From NCBI GenBank assembly GCA_014898425.1, contig RCSZ01000004.1, positions 2,728,001 to 2,792,000 of the forward strand: DNA of 64,000 nucleotides, written 5' to 3'. The notes beneath the pieces are model-generated. The model had not been told where the DNA came from. It saw only the letters and a program-made list of their open reading frames with translations, and made no database searches. This DNA is from Botryotinia globosa (taxonomy: Eukaryota > Ascomycota > Leotiomycetes > Helotiales > Sclerotiniaceae). The translations under genes were made by a program, and so were the position numbers. Below are positions 1 through 12,552 of this stretch, piece after piece (positions within the stretch are counted from its first letter, which is position 1; each line of letters opens with the position of its first letter).

Positions 1-620
1 ACAACTCTTCAACTCTCCATTATCCATCCCAAGGATTCGCTTCCGTTTCATTTCAATTCTTTTCCTTCTTTTTCATTTCACACACTTCCAGCTCTGTTCA
101 ATTCAGTGAGTTCTGTTCATTCAATAATATTCCACACTATACTCATTACAACTTCCCTACCTACACAAATGAATTTTATCTAATCCATCTCCTTCCCCAT
201 CCCACAAAGTAAAGATTATAACAATATCAATATAACTTTGATCAATCATATCAAGTCATCCCTTCAATTCCTTCCTTCATTCTATCCATCCACCAATCCA
301 TCATTCATAGTCCGAAGAACCTCCCAGTTCATCATCCAACAAATAATCAAAACTCCAGTACCAGGAACAACCATTTCCTATTGAAACTCCCAAGTATCTT
401 CATTCATAATGAAGAATCCATATCCCATTGATTTATATCAACCCCCAATTTCCAAACTCCCATGATAAAATTCCATTTGATGTTTGCCAATAAATATCTT
501 GGAAGAGACCCATCAACGATGAACATTGCAAAAGGGTATCTTTCCATCCGTCCATAAATAGCCAGTCGGCTAGTAATTTAAATCAAACCCAGAAGCAATG
601 AAAATTCTCTCCACTTCCCC
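1..620. other. Non-coding stretch downstream of the sulfur-controller gene
   Basis: The sequence is pyrimidine-rich with CATT/ATCC runs and no ORF of gene quality on either strand. Its last part is probably the 3' UTR of the minus-strand gene that ends at 621. The left part could be the leader of a gene beyond the window edge, but nothing proves it. Confidence 0.4.
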
Positions 621-2877
621 TCAAGGTGTCGTTCCCTCCTCAATGAATCCTGTAGCTTCACTCCCCTTTTCCTGTCCCTCTGCTTCCCCTTTGAAACTAT
701 AAAGTCTAACTTCACAATCCTCACTTCCTGTACACATCCTACTATCACTCAATCCAATACATGTAACTGGGCCTCTATGACCCGTAAATGTCCTATCACA
801 TTTTCCCGTCCTCGCATCCCATACTTTGGTCATCATATCTTGAGCTCCACTCACAACTCTCAATGTATCACCTGCAAGTGCCCAAACACCTTCGACATGG
901 CCAAAGAGTGTTTTAAGACAGCGACCTGTTGATACATCCCAAAGACGAAGATTATTGTCCAAAGCACCAGTGAGAATATAGCGAGGAGGACGAGGACGAC
1001 CTGCTGGCCAAGAATCGAAGAGAGAGGATCCTTGGGAGGAAGAACAACTTTCTCCGATTGGTCGGTTGAGTTCAGTTGATGATGCTGTACTTGATGTTCC
1101 ATCATCTGCTTCTTCAACATCCACATCATCAAATTCATACTCGGGTGGTAGAATGGTGACTTGTTGAACTGGACCCACATGACCTTCGAAAGTCTTGATT
1201 GTACGTCGAGTGTCCAGATCCCAAAGTCGAATAGTACAATCATCAGAAGCAGAGAATAATGTTCTAGAAGCTGAATCAACTTTGACGGCATTAACCCAGT
1301 CCTTATGACCTCGTAAACTGGATGTAGATTTATCTTCAAAATTCCAGACCTTCACCGTTCGATCAATAGAACCCGAGGCTAGAAGATTTCCTTCAAAGTG
1401 AAGACCAACAACTCCATCAGTATGGCCTGGGTAAGAAGACATACATTCTCCAGTACGCCAATTCCATACTCGAATACTTCTATCAAGACTTCCACTGATC
1501 AACTTGGTATCATCAAATTGCAATGTTCGAATTCCAGATGTATGACCGCGCAAAGTTCGTAAACATTCTCCCGTCTCAATGTCCCAAATCTTGATGGTCG
1601 TATCATAAGATCCGGTAACGAGGATGTTGTCATCGAATTGTAAACATGTCACACCATTCGAATGACCTCGAAATATCTTTAACGAGCATCGACCATATTT
1701 CCAATTTGTTCCAACCTTGAATCGATCCTTGTATACGTCCTTCCATGGTCTAAATCTTGGTCTTCCAAGACACGATTCCTCCGGATTGGTACGTTTTCGC
1801 TTTGAACTTTCTTCTGAGGACTCCGACTCAGTAGCACTCCTCTTCCCTGAAGCATTCAATGACACAACACTTGTTTCCGTATTGCGCAAAGTATCTGACA
1901 TGGCTGTAATCTGAGGTGATTGCCCATTGAGAGCTAATCCTGTAGCTCTCAATTGCTGTTGTCTTTTCCAATCCCTCAATCGTTTTCGTTCCAACAATGG
2001 CAAACCCCATCCACACTTTGTACATTTTCTATCAATATGTTGTTCACACATTTTGTGCCAAACCACATCATCGTCCGCCATGATTCGCCATTGTCTACTG
2101 ACTTGAGCAGCTTTACATAAAGAAGTTGTATCGAGGTAACAGAGAATTTTGAAGGAGATTTCGGAAGGTAAAGCGGTAATGAAGTCAATTCGAATGAGGT
2201 TCTTGACAGCGGAGGAGAGGTAGGATAATTGTGGAAAGCAGCATTGCGATAAGATGCCCTGAAGCATGAGGTTTCGATGTTTCGATGGTGCAGCGGAGAA
2301 GAGTGTCCAAACATGAGAGATACCTTGTTGATCTGATTGCGACAAGGTCTCAAGTTCCTATGATCATGTTAGTAGATGTACGAGGACCGTAAGAGGGGTG
2401 AGATGTGAGGGGCGAGGGGCAGATTGTGTGACGCACTCTTTGTAGATTCTCCATTGTAGGTTCATCTGCGGTTCTTCGACATTTCGAATCTGGTCGATGT
2501 CGATAACAGTATTTGGTATTTGGATCCTTTCGTGAGATTGATGTAGTTTGTGGGGGTCCAAAAGGAGCGTATTGTACTGGGATGTGTTTCGCAAGGAAAG
2601 GCGCAACCGTTTGACCTGCCAACTTGCTTGTCGACGAGATAGTAATGGTAGGATCTGAGTGATCGTGATCGGCTCTGCAATTGTCTTCCATTGAAAGAGG
2701 TTCAATGGATTCAACTATATCCGTATCAAGATTTTCGGGATTCGATTGTTCTTTGGTTGCTAAACATAATTCTTGAATGCCTCCTGTTGAAGTATTCCTT
2801 CTTGACCGCTCCAGATCCAATTCGACGTCATGGCGCAATGCTGAAGATTCGTCATGATTTGACGCCATAGTGACCAT
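621..2877 (-). CDS. scon-2: F-box/WD40 sulfur controller (Scon-2/SconB/Met30 type)
   Basis: This is the substrate-receptor subunit of an SCF ubiquitin ligase that, in Neurospora and Aspergillus, represses sulfur-assimilation genes by acting on the CYS3/MetR activator. There are two exons, 2437-2877 and 621-2357, with a 79-bp phase-0 intron (donor GTGCGT, branch CTAAC, acceptor ATAG). The join reads [16 protein letters not shown], as in the family. The protein is about 725 aa. The N-terminal part has the conserved [15 protein letters not shown] block. The F-box ([14 protein letters not shown]) lies near residues 210-251. Seven WD40 repeats run from about 373 to 711, each with a GH start and a WD/WN/YS end, and repeat 5 carries a long Ser/Asp-rich insert. 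I chose the ATG at 2877; a second ATG is at 2868. The frame stays open upstream to an ATG at 3144, but that stretch is low-complexity (Lys/Glu/Arg-rich) and looks like leader. The family call is firm; the exact start is not. Confidence 0.93.
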
Positions 2878-5209
2878 GTTATGGTGAAAGGTTAAGGAAT
2901 GGTGGAGAGGTCCAGTCGGATTGCGAAATGGATTGGTGTCAAGACCAGGGCGAGTAAGATAATGCAATGAATGTTTCCAAGGCGCGATATGTTGAAGTAA
3001 GGTTCGATGATGATGATGAATAGTTTCTTTCCAAGTCAAACCATCAGTTATAATTTTTCTTTTCTTTTCTTTTCTTTTCTTTTCGTCTGTTTGCTGAGTT
3101 GTCTCTTGTCTTCTCTTCTGTTGCTTGCGCAATCGCCAGTCCAATGAATAGAGGGTCGCTGAGTAGCTAGCTGGCTGGTTTGGTGGGCGAAGTTGAGGTC
3201 AAATTTTGGGTTATTGCGTGCTTTGGTGTTGTTGTAACCAGGGGACCAATGATTTTTGGATGTTGTATGTTGGATGTTGGATGTTGGATGTTGGATGTTG
3301 TATGTTGTATGTATGTTGGATATTGGATATTTGGATATTTGGATATTTGGATATTGGATATTGAATATCGAATATCGAATGTTGTCTTGTGTCAAGATGG
3401 GTTTCTGGGATAAGAATCCTATCCTAATAAGATTATCTAGCAACTTGTCATAATATTGTATTGTGTCGTGCTATTGTTATGGTAGGCAAGGCATTGTACT
3501 ATCTTCCATCTTCTCTCGTTTCAATACTCTGACTTCACTCAATATCTTTCCCTCCCTCCTTCACTTCCAAGAGGCGATAAATCAATCTAAAAATGGCGTG
3601 CGATTGGTAAGTGTGAATGCCTCAGGTATCAATATCACGCGATAGAAATTAAAAATTCATCATTTTTTCATAGAAAAGTCGAATGATTATGTAATTAAAT
3701 TTTACTCGAGAATTTGAAAGAATGATAGGTAATTCAAGTCTTATTTATTCTAGAAGATTTATAATTACATCTTGATCTTTAATCACATTTGCCTTTAGAT
3801 TTCTATTTGAGATGTTGTAATAATCTATTGACTTCTTATTAATAACTCCTATTTACTTTGAATTCTTTCGCTTCTATCTCTCTATCTTATTATTAAATGG
3901 GGTAAATGTCACCTTATGTAACTAACCCTTTAACTTTCACACGCACGGCGAATGAGACCCTGAATCCAATGCTGCTTTAATCGCATACTCTTCCTCCGCA
4001 TCTCCTTTTGGATGATCATGGATGAATGATATGATCACACAATCATTGGATGGTAACCATGATTGCCAATTCTCCCTCGAGAGCTGAGAGCTGAGAGCTG
4101 ATCCTTGAGAAATTCCCCGAGACCTCCAAGAGACACCCAAGAGACACCCAAGAAAGATCATCTCATCTCATTACTCCATCGTGATACTGGAATAACCTCA
4201 CCAATTGCTAAATGCTTCGACATGCAGTCAATATTCGTCATAAATCCTCTCCTCTGTATATCATGCACCACGTGGCTCAGATCTAACCGAATCGCATGTT
4301 AGTTTCAAGTGAAGCCCAGGGAGGCTGCTGAGCTAACCTTGGAACATGCTGCTGCAAACAGATACGAAGTCATACGAGCCAATGGCAACATCAGATGTAC
4401 AGTCCAGAGTCGAGACAGAGACAGTATACAAGAAACTAATCGGATCAAAACAGGTGCTTGCAGTCGGAAGTTACAATCAATACCACTGTACAATCACCGT
4501 TATGTATTTATCCATCAATAAACCATCCTAGTTGCACAATTCATCCACGATGCCTCTGTTTCACTGATTTTCCATTGGATGTTTTACGCAAACCTAACGA
4601 CCAAGGTTACTTATCAACAAGTAGATGTGTTGGTTACGTCTGACCAAGTTCCAAATACTTGTTTGTTCCTTTCGTATATGCCTCATGTGAACGTGCCATC
4701 TTTTTCCCTTCTTTCCCCTTTCCAAACCTCGGGTATGCTTTCCGAAGGGTGTGTTACTTACACACTTACTTACTACTTACTCACTCACTTACTTGCGTGC
4801 ACTTGAGGTATAGTATCACTAAAGTATAGACAACATAATAGACCTTGACCATAAGAGATATAAACATCACATCACATCATAATCATCCAAACAACACACA
4901 ATATATCCCCAAGACATCAGCAACAAACAAACAAAGATAGATATCCATCCACTCACCCACCCACCTACCATCCACCCCATATTTTCAAAATCGCCGTAGT
5001 CGAGTCGACTCTCATGTTCAAATTCAGACACGGAACAATGTTTTTCCATAAGATCACGTGACTTTCAGACTTTCAAATTGTGATTGGTTGCGAACATTGA
5101 CCTTTTGACCATGAGGTCATCGAAGAATAATCGACGGTAAAGATACTGACTCGACATTAGCAAAATAACAGGCGGGAATTGACCATCAACTGAAAGATTT
5201 TAACAATCA
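2878..5209. other. Intergenic region upstream of the sulfur controller
   Basis: I see no convincing gene. The first part is the likely promoter and leader of the sulfur controller, with a run of TTTTC repeats near 3058-3085 and a 7-9 bp minisatellite near 3256-3384. Short tandem duplications (GAGCTGA near 4080-4100, AAGAGACACCC near 4128-4152) sit in the middle. AT content rises sharply after about 5200, where the degraded island begins. Confidence 0.5.
3256..3384. repeat. Minisatellite of TGTTGGA and ATTTGGAT-like units
   Basis: About 130 bp of short tandem units: first GGATGTT repeated about five times, then GGATATTT repeated about four times, then AATATCG. It lies 380-510 bp upstream of the sulfur-controller start. 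Small ORFs through it on both strands are products of the repeat. Confidence 0.8.
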
Positions 5210-5820
5210 GTCTTACAATTCTTTTTTTCGATATAATACTAAATAACTAAAATGCTTCCCATGACATCAATACAAAGAAAACACAAATTTTCGATTGCTC
5301 TTTTTAAATTTCAATGAATAGCTGTAAATCGAGGCTTTTTTATAATATAGATTTGATATAAAATAAAAAAGCGAATAGTCTTGTAGATATAATTATATTC
5401 CCCTTTTTAAAATTGATGAATAGAAAAAAATATATAAATAAAATACAAATAATAATTTTATATTTAGTATAAAGATTATCTAAAATATTATATTATTTTT
5501 ATTTCAATAATCTTTTTATTTCAATCAACTTTTTAGAGTATATATATTATTCAGGGTATATCATAATAGAAATATACTAATCGAATTTTAGAGTTTATAA
5601 AAATTTAATTATAAAGAAAAAAAAACGATAATAAAAATAATAATATATTATAAAAAACAATTATTTTTATAATATTTCCTTTGAATTTAGTATATTATAT
5701 AGTGTAAAAGGATAATATATTAGTTTTGACTCAATCTATAATATATAATAAAAAAACTCTTATTTATAGAATACAAAAATAATCAAAATCTATCTCTTCG
5801 AAAGTAAACATAATTAAAAT

Positions 5821-6125
5821 TGTCACGGCGCCAACTACATTGCCTTCGTGCCTCAGGCACGAACCCTTAGCGTACTCTTAGTGTGCTCTACTTCCTATAA
5901 TAGGGCCTCAATCTTTTATAGTATTTAGAACCCTTATAATACAATATTGTCAAGGTACGGGTAAAGACTTATATTGTACCATAAGGGTTCTAAGTGCTAT
6001 GAAAGGTTGAGGCCCTATTATAGGAAGTAGGGCACACTAAGGGCACGCTAAGGGTTCGTGCCTGAGGCACGAAGGCAACGTAGTTGGCGCCGTGACAAAT
6101 ATAAGTCTTTATCCATACCTTGACA
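5821..6125 (+). repeat. 5' LTR of the gypsy element, interrupted by a reversed solo LTR
   Basis: The LTR proper is 5821-5947 plus 6103-6125, 150 bp in all, matching the 3' LTR end to end. Between the halves lie the inserted LTR at 5948-6097 and the second copy of its AATAT target. The LTR contains a palindrome CGTGCCT-C-AGGCACG and a TATAATAGGG motif. Confidence 0.93.
5948..6097 (-). mobile_element. Solo LTR inserted in reverse into the 5' LTR
   Basis: This 150-bp copy is the reverse complement of the host LTR and is flanked by AATAT at 5943-5947 and 6098-6102. It is the least mutated of the three LTR copies here: GC-rich positions such as GGCGCC are intact. A lone 150-bp repeat is probably too short for RIP, which would explain its preservation. 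It likely marks a later insertion that lost its interior by LTR-LTR recombination. Confidence 0.93.
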
Positions 6126-9100
6126 GTTTGTATTATCTATTTAGAAACTATTATAACTTTATTTTAAAGATATTTATTCAAATCGTACTCCAACCACCCC
6201 AATTACCCTGATTTTATTGAAGTTATAACCCAACTATATTAATCAAACCCATTATTGATTCATTATAGATAATTTTGTTATTTTTTAGCAAAGTTATTTA
6301 ACTATATTAAAATATATCTATATTGATCTATTATTGAGAATTCTATAAGAATGTTTTGTAGTTATAAAAGTATTCTAGAAATAGCTGATCAAGTGGCTGT
6401 ATCTAATCTGCCTTTATAATTCCTTTTTTTGAATTATGCCATCAATTTTATCAAAATTGATGTTTCCTTATTTATAAATTTGTTTTATAATTTGAATATT
6501 ATATATTTTACAGCTATTCAAGTTATATTTATTTTGATCAAAACGATTACAACTTTATTATAAGAACAAATTATTACAATATATACCTAAACCAATAAAG
6601 CTCAATTACAGATTGCTAAATTACAAAATACAATTGAAATACTAAAGATTGCTATTTGTAATAATCTAGAAATTTTATTTCGTCAAAAATATTTTATTTC
6701 CTTTGAGAAATTCAATAATAATAAGTAAAACATTGTAAAGTATTAGAATCAATATATAATATTCCGCAATGTAATTAATTGTTGTTTAATTATAGATTAC
6801 AAAAACAAATCAAAATTTCAATGGATTATATTTCTTGTTAGTTTATTTTTTAATTCAGTTTATATAAATAATCAAATATACTTTAATATAATTACAAATA
6901 ATCTATACAACTCTAATCTTTAGCTTTTTAAATAATATATTATAACAAGTATTTAAAGCAAATTAAATAAATAATATTAAATTCTTGATTTTTTATAAAA
7001 GATTTTTATAAATTATAATAAATATAAAATAAAAAAAACTTTATTTAATAATTTTATTATCGAGTTTAAACAATTTGTTATTAGATATAAAAAAACTGCT
7101 GAACAATAAATCACTAACCTTAAATTTAAAGTTTTATAAAAATTGATTAATATTTTAATCAATTATTTTAATAAACCTTTTACTATTGATATTAATATAT
7201 AAACAATTTGATAACAAAATGTTTATAATAATCTAAAAAAGAAAACTCACTTTGATAATTAATAAAAAAGCCAGGATATTAATTTCAATTATAATCAATC
7301 GAAGTATTACAATAAAAAGCTAATCCTAATTATAATCTCTTCTATATTAAAATTATTTAGTAATTTTATATAACTAAATATTGTTTGATAAGATTAATAC
7401 CCCCTATCTTATTATATTTAAGAATAATATCTTGATTTTGATTTCTATTTTTATTATAAAAAACCAGATTATATTAAAGATAATTATAATAAGAAACAAA
7501 TTAATGATATAAAATATAATATTAATATTAATATAAAATATAACTTTTATATCAATTATTTCTTTATAACCAATTAATATTAGAACTCTAAACTTTATTA
7601 TAATACTATTAATTCCTTATATTAAAATCTATTCTTACCTATCAACTATTTCCTATTTATTAATTATTTTCTAACTATATTATTATACTATATCTTACCA
7701 ATCCTTTTTAATCTTATTCAAAAACTTGATTTGAAAAGGTATATTAAGGAATCTATTTATTTAGAAAAGAATAGAAATTTTATTTTTCAATTCAATATAT
7801 CAAAAGATTAATCTCAATTTATAATTATAAATCAAAATTCTCTATAGAAAATTTACTTTTGTGGATTAAAAGATTAGTTATATCTAAGGATTCTTTATAT
7901 CTTAGAATAATGAATAACAAGTTTTTTAAAATCTTGATAAAAATCTTTTTTATATTTAATATAACTATCCCATTTGTTAACCTTATAAATAGTAAAGCTA
8001 TAAACTATAGCTTTATTGATAAAAAAATTATCTTTAAATTCTAAATACTTATATAACCTTTTTTCTACATTTATTATCTACTTCTAATTGATAAAAAGCT
8101 TTCTAATATTTTTTTTTAATATATACTTTTGAATATACAAATTAATAATTATTAAAAGATCGATTTATTTTATATTATTATTTTATTAATTACAAATTCA
8201 CTAATTCTTAATTTTCTTTAGCTTCAATATTATAATTTTATTATTAATTAATTAATAATAATATTTAAGTTTGTATTTATATATTACTTGAGATATTATT
8301 GTTTTATTAATATTATAACAATTACTATCCTTGATATATTTGATAATTACAAAATAATTTTATCAAAAAATAGTAAAATTATAATCGATCTCAAACTATC
8401 TTTATAAAAACTTATTTCGAAACCAATTTTTATAGAAAATATTATCAATAAAAGTTTCAAAATTAAATTCTTATTATCCCAAAATCAATTAATAATTCTT
8501 AAATCTATTGAGGTTTCAAATATTTAAAAAAACCTTAATATTATCAATTTTGAAAATAATAAAAACAAAAACCTTTATTATATTTATTATATCAATAATA
8601 AAATGAATATTCAAACTAGAATAATCCCTAATTATTTATTTTTGAAATCAATTCCAATTCGATTTATTATTAATTCCAAAAAATATAAAAAATTATTATA
8701 AAATTAAAATACTTTACTTTTATTATCATTATTGTTATCAAATCTCTTAAATAAACTGTTTAATGTTGTATGAAGTATTTATTCTGAAATATAAGATATA
8801 AAGTTCTTTATAACTAATAATTTTATATAATTCTGTAAGAATAATAATATTTATATTACAAAAATGTTTTAGAACAAATTAAATAAAATTTATAATCTAT
8901 ATTATATAATAATTAAGGATTCTATTTAATTATATTAAGATTTAATAAATAATAATATCAATAAGTTTATAAAAAAGATAGATTAATCTATTCTTTTTAT
9001 ATTAGAGATCTAAAATAAACTATCTCTCTAGCTTTATAATCTATATTTAGAATTCCTATTCTCTTTTATTAACAAACTTTTATTATAATATTTATAAAAT

Positions 9101-9330
9101 TATAAAATCGAGATTATATCAAATAAGAAATCATTATATAATAAAAACTATTTAATATTTCTAATTAAATTTCAAATTATTTATAAATAATTTGATAATA
9201 ATCTAAATAAAGGATTTATTTAGAAATCTTACTCCTAATCAATCATTTTACTCCTCCTAATCACTAAATCAGAAGAAAATATTTGGATCTATCAAGATTA
9301 TTGGGGTTTAAACAATATTATTATCAAAAA

Positions 9331-11640
9331 TCGATATCCTCTATTATTAATTAAAAAAATCCTTAATATTTTATATTATATTAAAATCTATATTAAGCTT
9401 AATATTATTATTGTTTTCAATAAATTACAAATTGTAAAAAGCTATAAATGGAAAATTGCTTTCATCATTCGTTTTGATTTGTTCAAATTATTAATAATAT
9501 TCTTTAGATTTTGTAATATATTAGTCTTATTTCAAAATTATATCAATTATATTTTCTTCAATTTTTTGAATAGAATTTGTATAGTATATTTAGATAATAT
9601 TTTAATTTATTTTGAGAATATTACAAATTATAAAAAATATATTTATGAGATTGTTTAGTAATTAATTGATATTGGATTATAGATTAATATTGATAAGTAC
9701 AAATTCAAAACAAAAAGAACTAAATATCTCGATTTAATTATTATTTTAGGAAATATAGAAATGAATTTAAAGAAAATCAATACTATATTTAATTAGAAAT
9801 TATTAATTAAATTCAAAAATCTTCAGTGTTTCTTTGGATTTGCTAATTTTTATTAATATTTTATTTGCAATTTTTCTAAGATTATAAAGCTCTTTAATTG
9901 CTTTTTGAAAAAGAAAAAAATATAAAGCTAAGATTCTAAATAAAAAAATACTTTTATAATATTAAAAAACATTTTTTCCTCTATTCCAATTCTTATTATA
10001 TTTGATTACTATTATTATACAGTGGTCGAAATTAATACTTTTAATTAAACTATAAATAATATTCTTTTGTAATATAATAATAAGAGAGATCTATATTCAA
10101 TAATATATTTTTTATTAAAATATAATATTATTGAATGTAATTACAAAATCTATAATAAAAAACTCCTAATAATTATAAAATTATTAAAAAAATAGAGACT
10201 AAAACTATATAATATTTAAGAATTATTCGAAATCATTATTAATTATAAAAACCTCGAATATTTTATATTAATAAAAATACTGAATTAATAATAAGTTAGA
10301 TAAACCGAATTTTTATTAAAATTCAATTTCTATATTATATATCAATCTAATTATAAAATTATTCATTCTAATACTTTGAATTGTAAAACTGAAGATTGCT
10401 TAGTATATATTGATTCTAATAATAATCGAATTAAGAACTGCTTATAAATAATCCTTTCAGAATGAATATTCGATATTATTGTATTCAAAAATATTATTTG
10501 ATAAGTAAGTAGCGATTTAAACCTGATTATAACTTCGATAGATATAATTATCCCTAATATTAATAAACTAATTAATAATCTTATTAATAAAACATATAAA
10601 TCATCTGAATTAATTACAATTATATATATAATACTTCAAAACTCTTTTGCCTGTTATTAGCTATTAGATATTCGAAAGGATTTTTGAATAGTTTTATAAA
10701 ATTATAGATTAATTAATAATAAAATCTTTTATTACAATTATCTTTTTGTTTTTCTTTCTATCAAATTTTATATATAGATTATATATTATATATATTCAAT
10801 CGGATTAATTAAATATTTAAACTATATCAAAACTATTAATCTCGTTTCTTATATATATTAATAATCTAATATATTTAAAAAAATCGAGATATTTATATAA
10901 GTTTGTCAATTCTGTTTTTATATTAAAATTTCCCACTTTGCTATATCTAAATTCCTTAAACCCTTATTAATACTATTCTATCTTTAATCAAATATCTTTA
11001 TCAATTATATTATATTATTATTAATCAATAAACACTATAGAAAGAAATATCAATATATTATTACAATTGTTTACTATCTAATTAAAATATAATATTTTAT
11101 ATTAATAATAAGATTATTTATAGAAAAACTTACAAATCGATTTGTTGAAAAAATATATTGTTTGTATAATACTCCTAATAATATTGTATTTAATAGAAGT
11201 TCCTAATTTATTTCTGAATTCTAAAAATATCTATTTGAATACTTATTAATCATTTTAAAACAATTTTCCTTGTTTTATTTCAAATCTGATAATTAAACGG
11301 AAAGGATTAATATTATAATAGAATAATACCTTTATATTTTTATAAACTTTTATTAAAATGATTAATTTGATTAATTTCTATTTGCAAAGTTTGTATTGAA
11401 TAATATTATATTAGAAATTATTAGTATATCCCCATTCTTCACCAATTATAATTATTATTTATATTTCGAAGTTGAATTATTCATATTAATCCTATCGAAT
11501 CTATTATATTAAAAAAAACGAGAGTTTTTCAAAGCTAATGAAATTGCAAATAGATTTGATCTTATTCTAATTAAACTCAAAATGCTTGTAATCTAATCAA
11601 TCCAAAAATACAAAGATTATATTAATAGAATCTAAACCAA
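9331..11640 (+). pseudogene. RIP-broken pol region: reverse transcriptase, RNase H, integrase
   Basis: The reverse transcriptase starts near NRYPLLLI (about 9329). Its catalytic box reads YLDN at 9587-9598, where the family has YLDD; the change is one G-to-A transition. RNase H follows at about 10022-10390 with readable ECNYKIYNKKLL and NYKNLEYF. The integrase zinc-finger pair CQFC is at about 10904-10915, and the downstream core has readable NRFVEKIYC and TERIN near 11295. Many stops are TAA or TAG where the family has Gln or Trp, as expected from C-to-T and G-to-A change. No protein can be made from it. Confidence 0.88.
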
Positions 11641-11949
11641 TACTTTTTTTTACAAAAAAAATGATAAAATATAGATTAATATAAAGAATATAAAAATTAA
11701 TTATTCAATAAAAAAGAATAATAATAAATAAGATAATTTTTATAAAGTCCTCAAAATCTATAAACAGGTTTATTTATTATAATTTCTAGCTAACTTCAAG
11801 ATTTTTCTGATATTCTATAATTTATTGTTTCAATTATTCTATTATTTACTAAAATTATTAGATTAAAATATTATCAATATTATTGAATCATATAGAAATC
11901 AAAACTGAATTCTCAAAAAAGATAATGAAATATATAAAGAGATTGAATA

Positions 11950-12060
11950 ATAGGAATTCGAGGAAATTCTTGATTATTATAATAAATACAATTTCTATTA
12001 TTATATCAAATAAAAATATTATCTATTGTTATAATAATCAATTGAAAACCTTTGAAATTA
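11950..12060 (+). pseudogene. Possible integrase C-terminal chromodomain remnant
   Basis: One frame reads EFEEILDYYNKY, then YYIK-stop-KYYL, then SIENL. This resembles the spacing of a chromodomain (EVEEIL, a YLVKW-like core, then ENL) with the key Trp changed to a stop. If so the element is a chromovirus. The match is weak because the region is so degraded. Confidence 0.4.
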
Positions 12061-12389
12061 AAAAGAAATGATTATTATATTTCATCTAATATATTCAAAC
12101 AAACCAGATCTATTTGTATAAATTGAATTCAAAAAGTTTACCATCTTAAATACTATTATATTAATAATAACTTTTAAATAGGGATTAGATAAATCAAAGA
12201 AAATCCGTTAATTGATTATTATTTTAAAAACAATTTGCTTTAATCTTGTAGTAAAAATTAGATTATTCTAATATTATTTCAAGGGATTTTGGGTTTTTAT
12301 TTAATCAATGTTGAATCGATTCCTTATAATTTTATCAAAAAATAACAAAGTTATCCTGTGCTTTAATTTGCTTGGAATAAACAAGCCCT

Positions 12390-12402
12390 AAGGGGAGAGT
12401 AC
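12390..12402 (+). other. Polypurine tract before the 3' LTR
   Basis: AAGGGGAGAGTAC abuts the TGTTAC start of the 3' LTR. It is the primer site for plus-strand DNA synthesis in LTR retrotransposons and fixes the element's orientation as plus. It has survived in otherwise AT-rich DNA. Confidence 0.85.
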
Positions 12403-12552
12403 TGTTACAATATCAATTATATTACCTTTATACCTCAGATACAAACCTTTAGTGTGCCTTTAATATACCCTACTTCCTATAATAGGGCTTCAACCTTTCA
12501 TAGCACTTAGAATCCTTATGGTACAATATAAGTCTTTACCCATACCTTGACA
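12403..12552 (+). repeat. 3' LTR of the gypsy element
   Basis: This is 150 bp, collinear with the two other LTR copies. It is the most degraded: its first 24 bases differ from the solo LTR by about ten changes, all C-to-T or G-to-A. It is followed by the AAAAT target duplication. Confidence 0.93.

Larger units (their letters stand above)
5821..12552 (+). mobile_element. Full-length RIP-degraded Ty3/gypsy LTR retrotransposon
   Basis: Both LTRs are present, starting TGT and ending TTGACA. The flanks carry the same 5-bp target duplication, AAAAT, at 5816-5820 and 12553-12557. A purine tract, AAGGGGAGAGTAC, sits directly before the 3' LTR. Readable but broken reverse transcriptase, RNase H and integrase remnants occur in that order on the plus strand; integrase after RT-RH is the Ty3/gypsy arrangement. 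A possible chromodomain remnant lies near 11950-12050. The 5' LTR is split by a later reverse-oriented LTR. Without that insert and its duplicated target the element is about 6.6 kb. All ORFs are destroyed by stop codons, so it is non-autonomous. Confidence 0.93.

Noticed and set aside
7859..8044. 61-codon ORF in the AT island
   Set aside because: Low-complexity AT codons only, and it lies in the degraded interior of the gypsy element.
11883..12071. 62-codon ORF in the retrotransposon 3' region
   Set aside because: It is in a different frame from the possible chromodomain remnant and is made of Ile/Asn/Lys codons typical of AT-rich chance frames.
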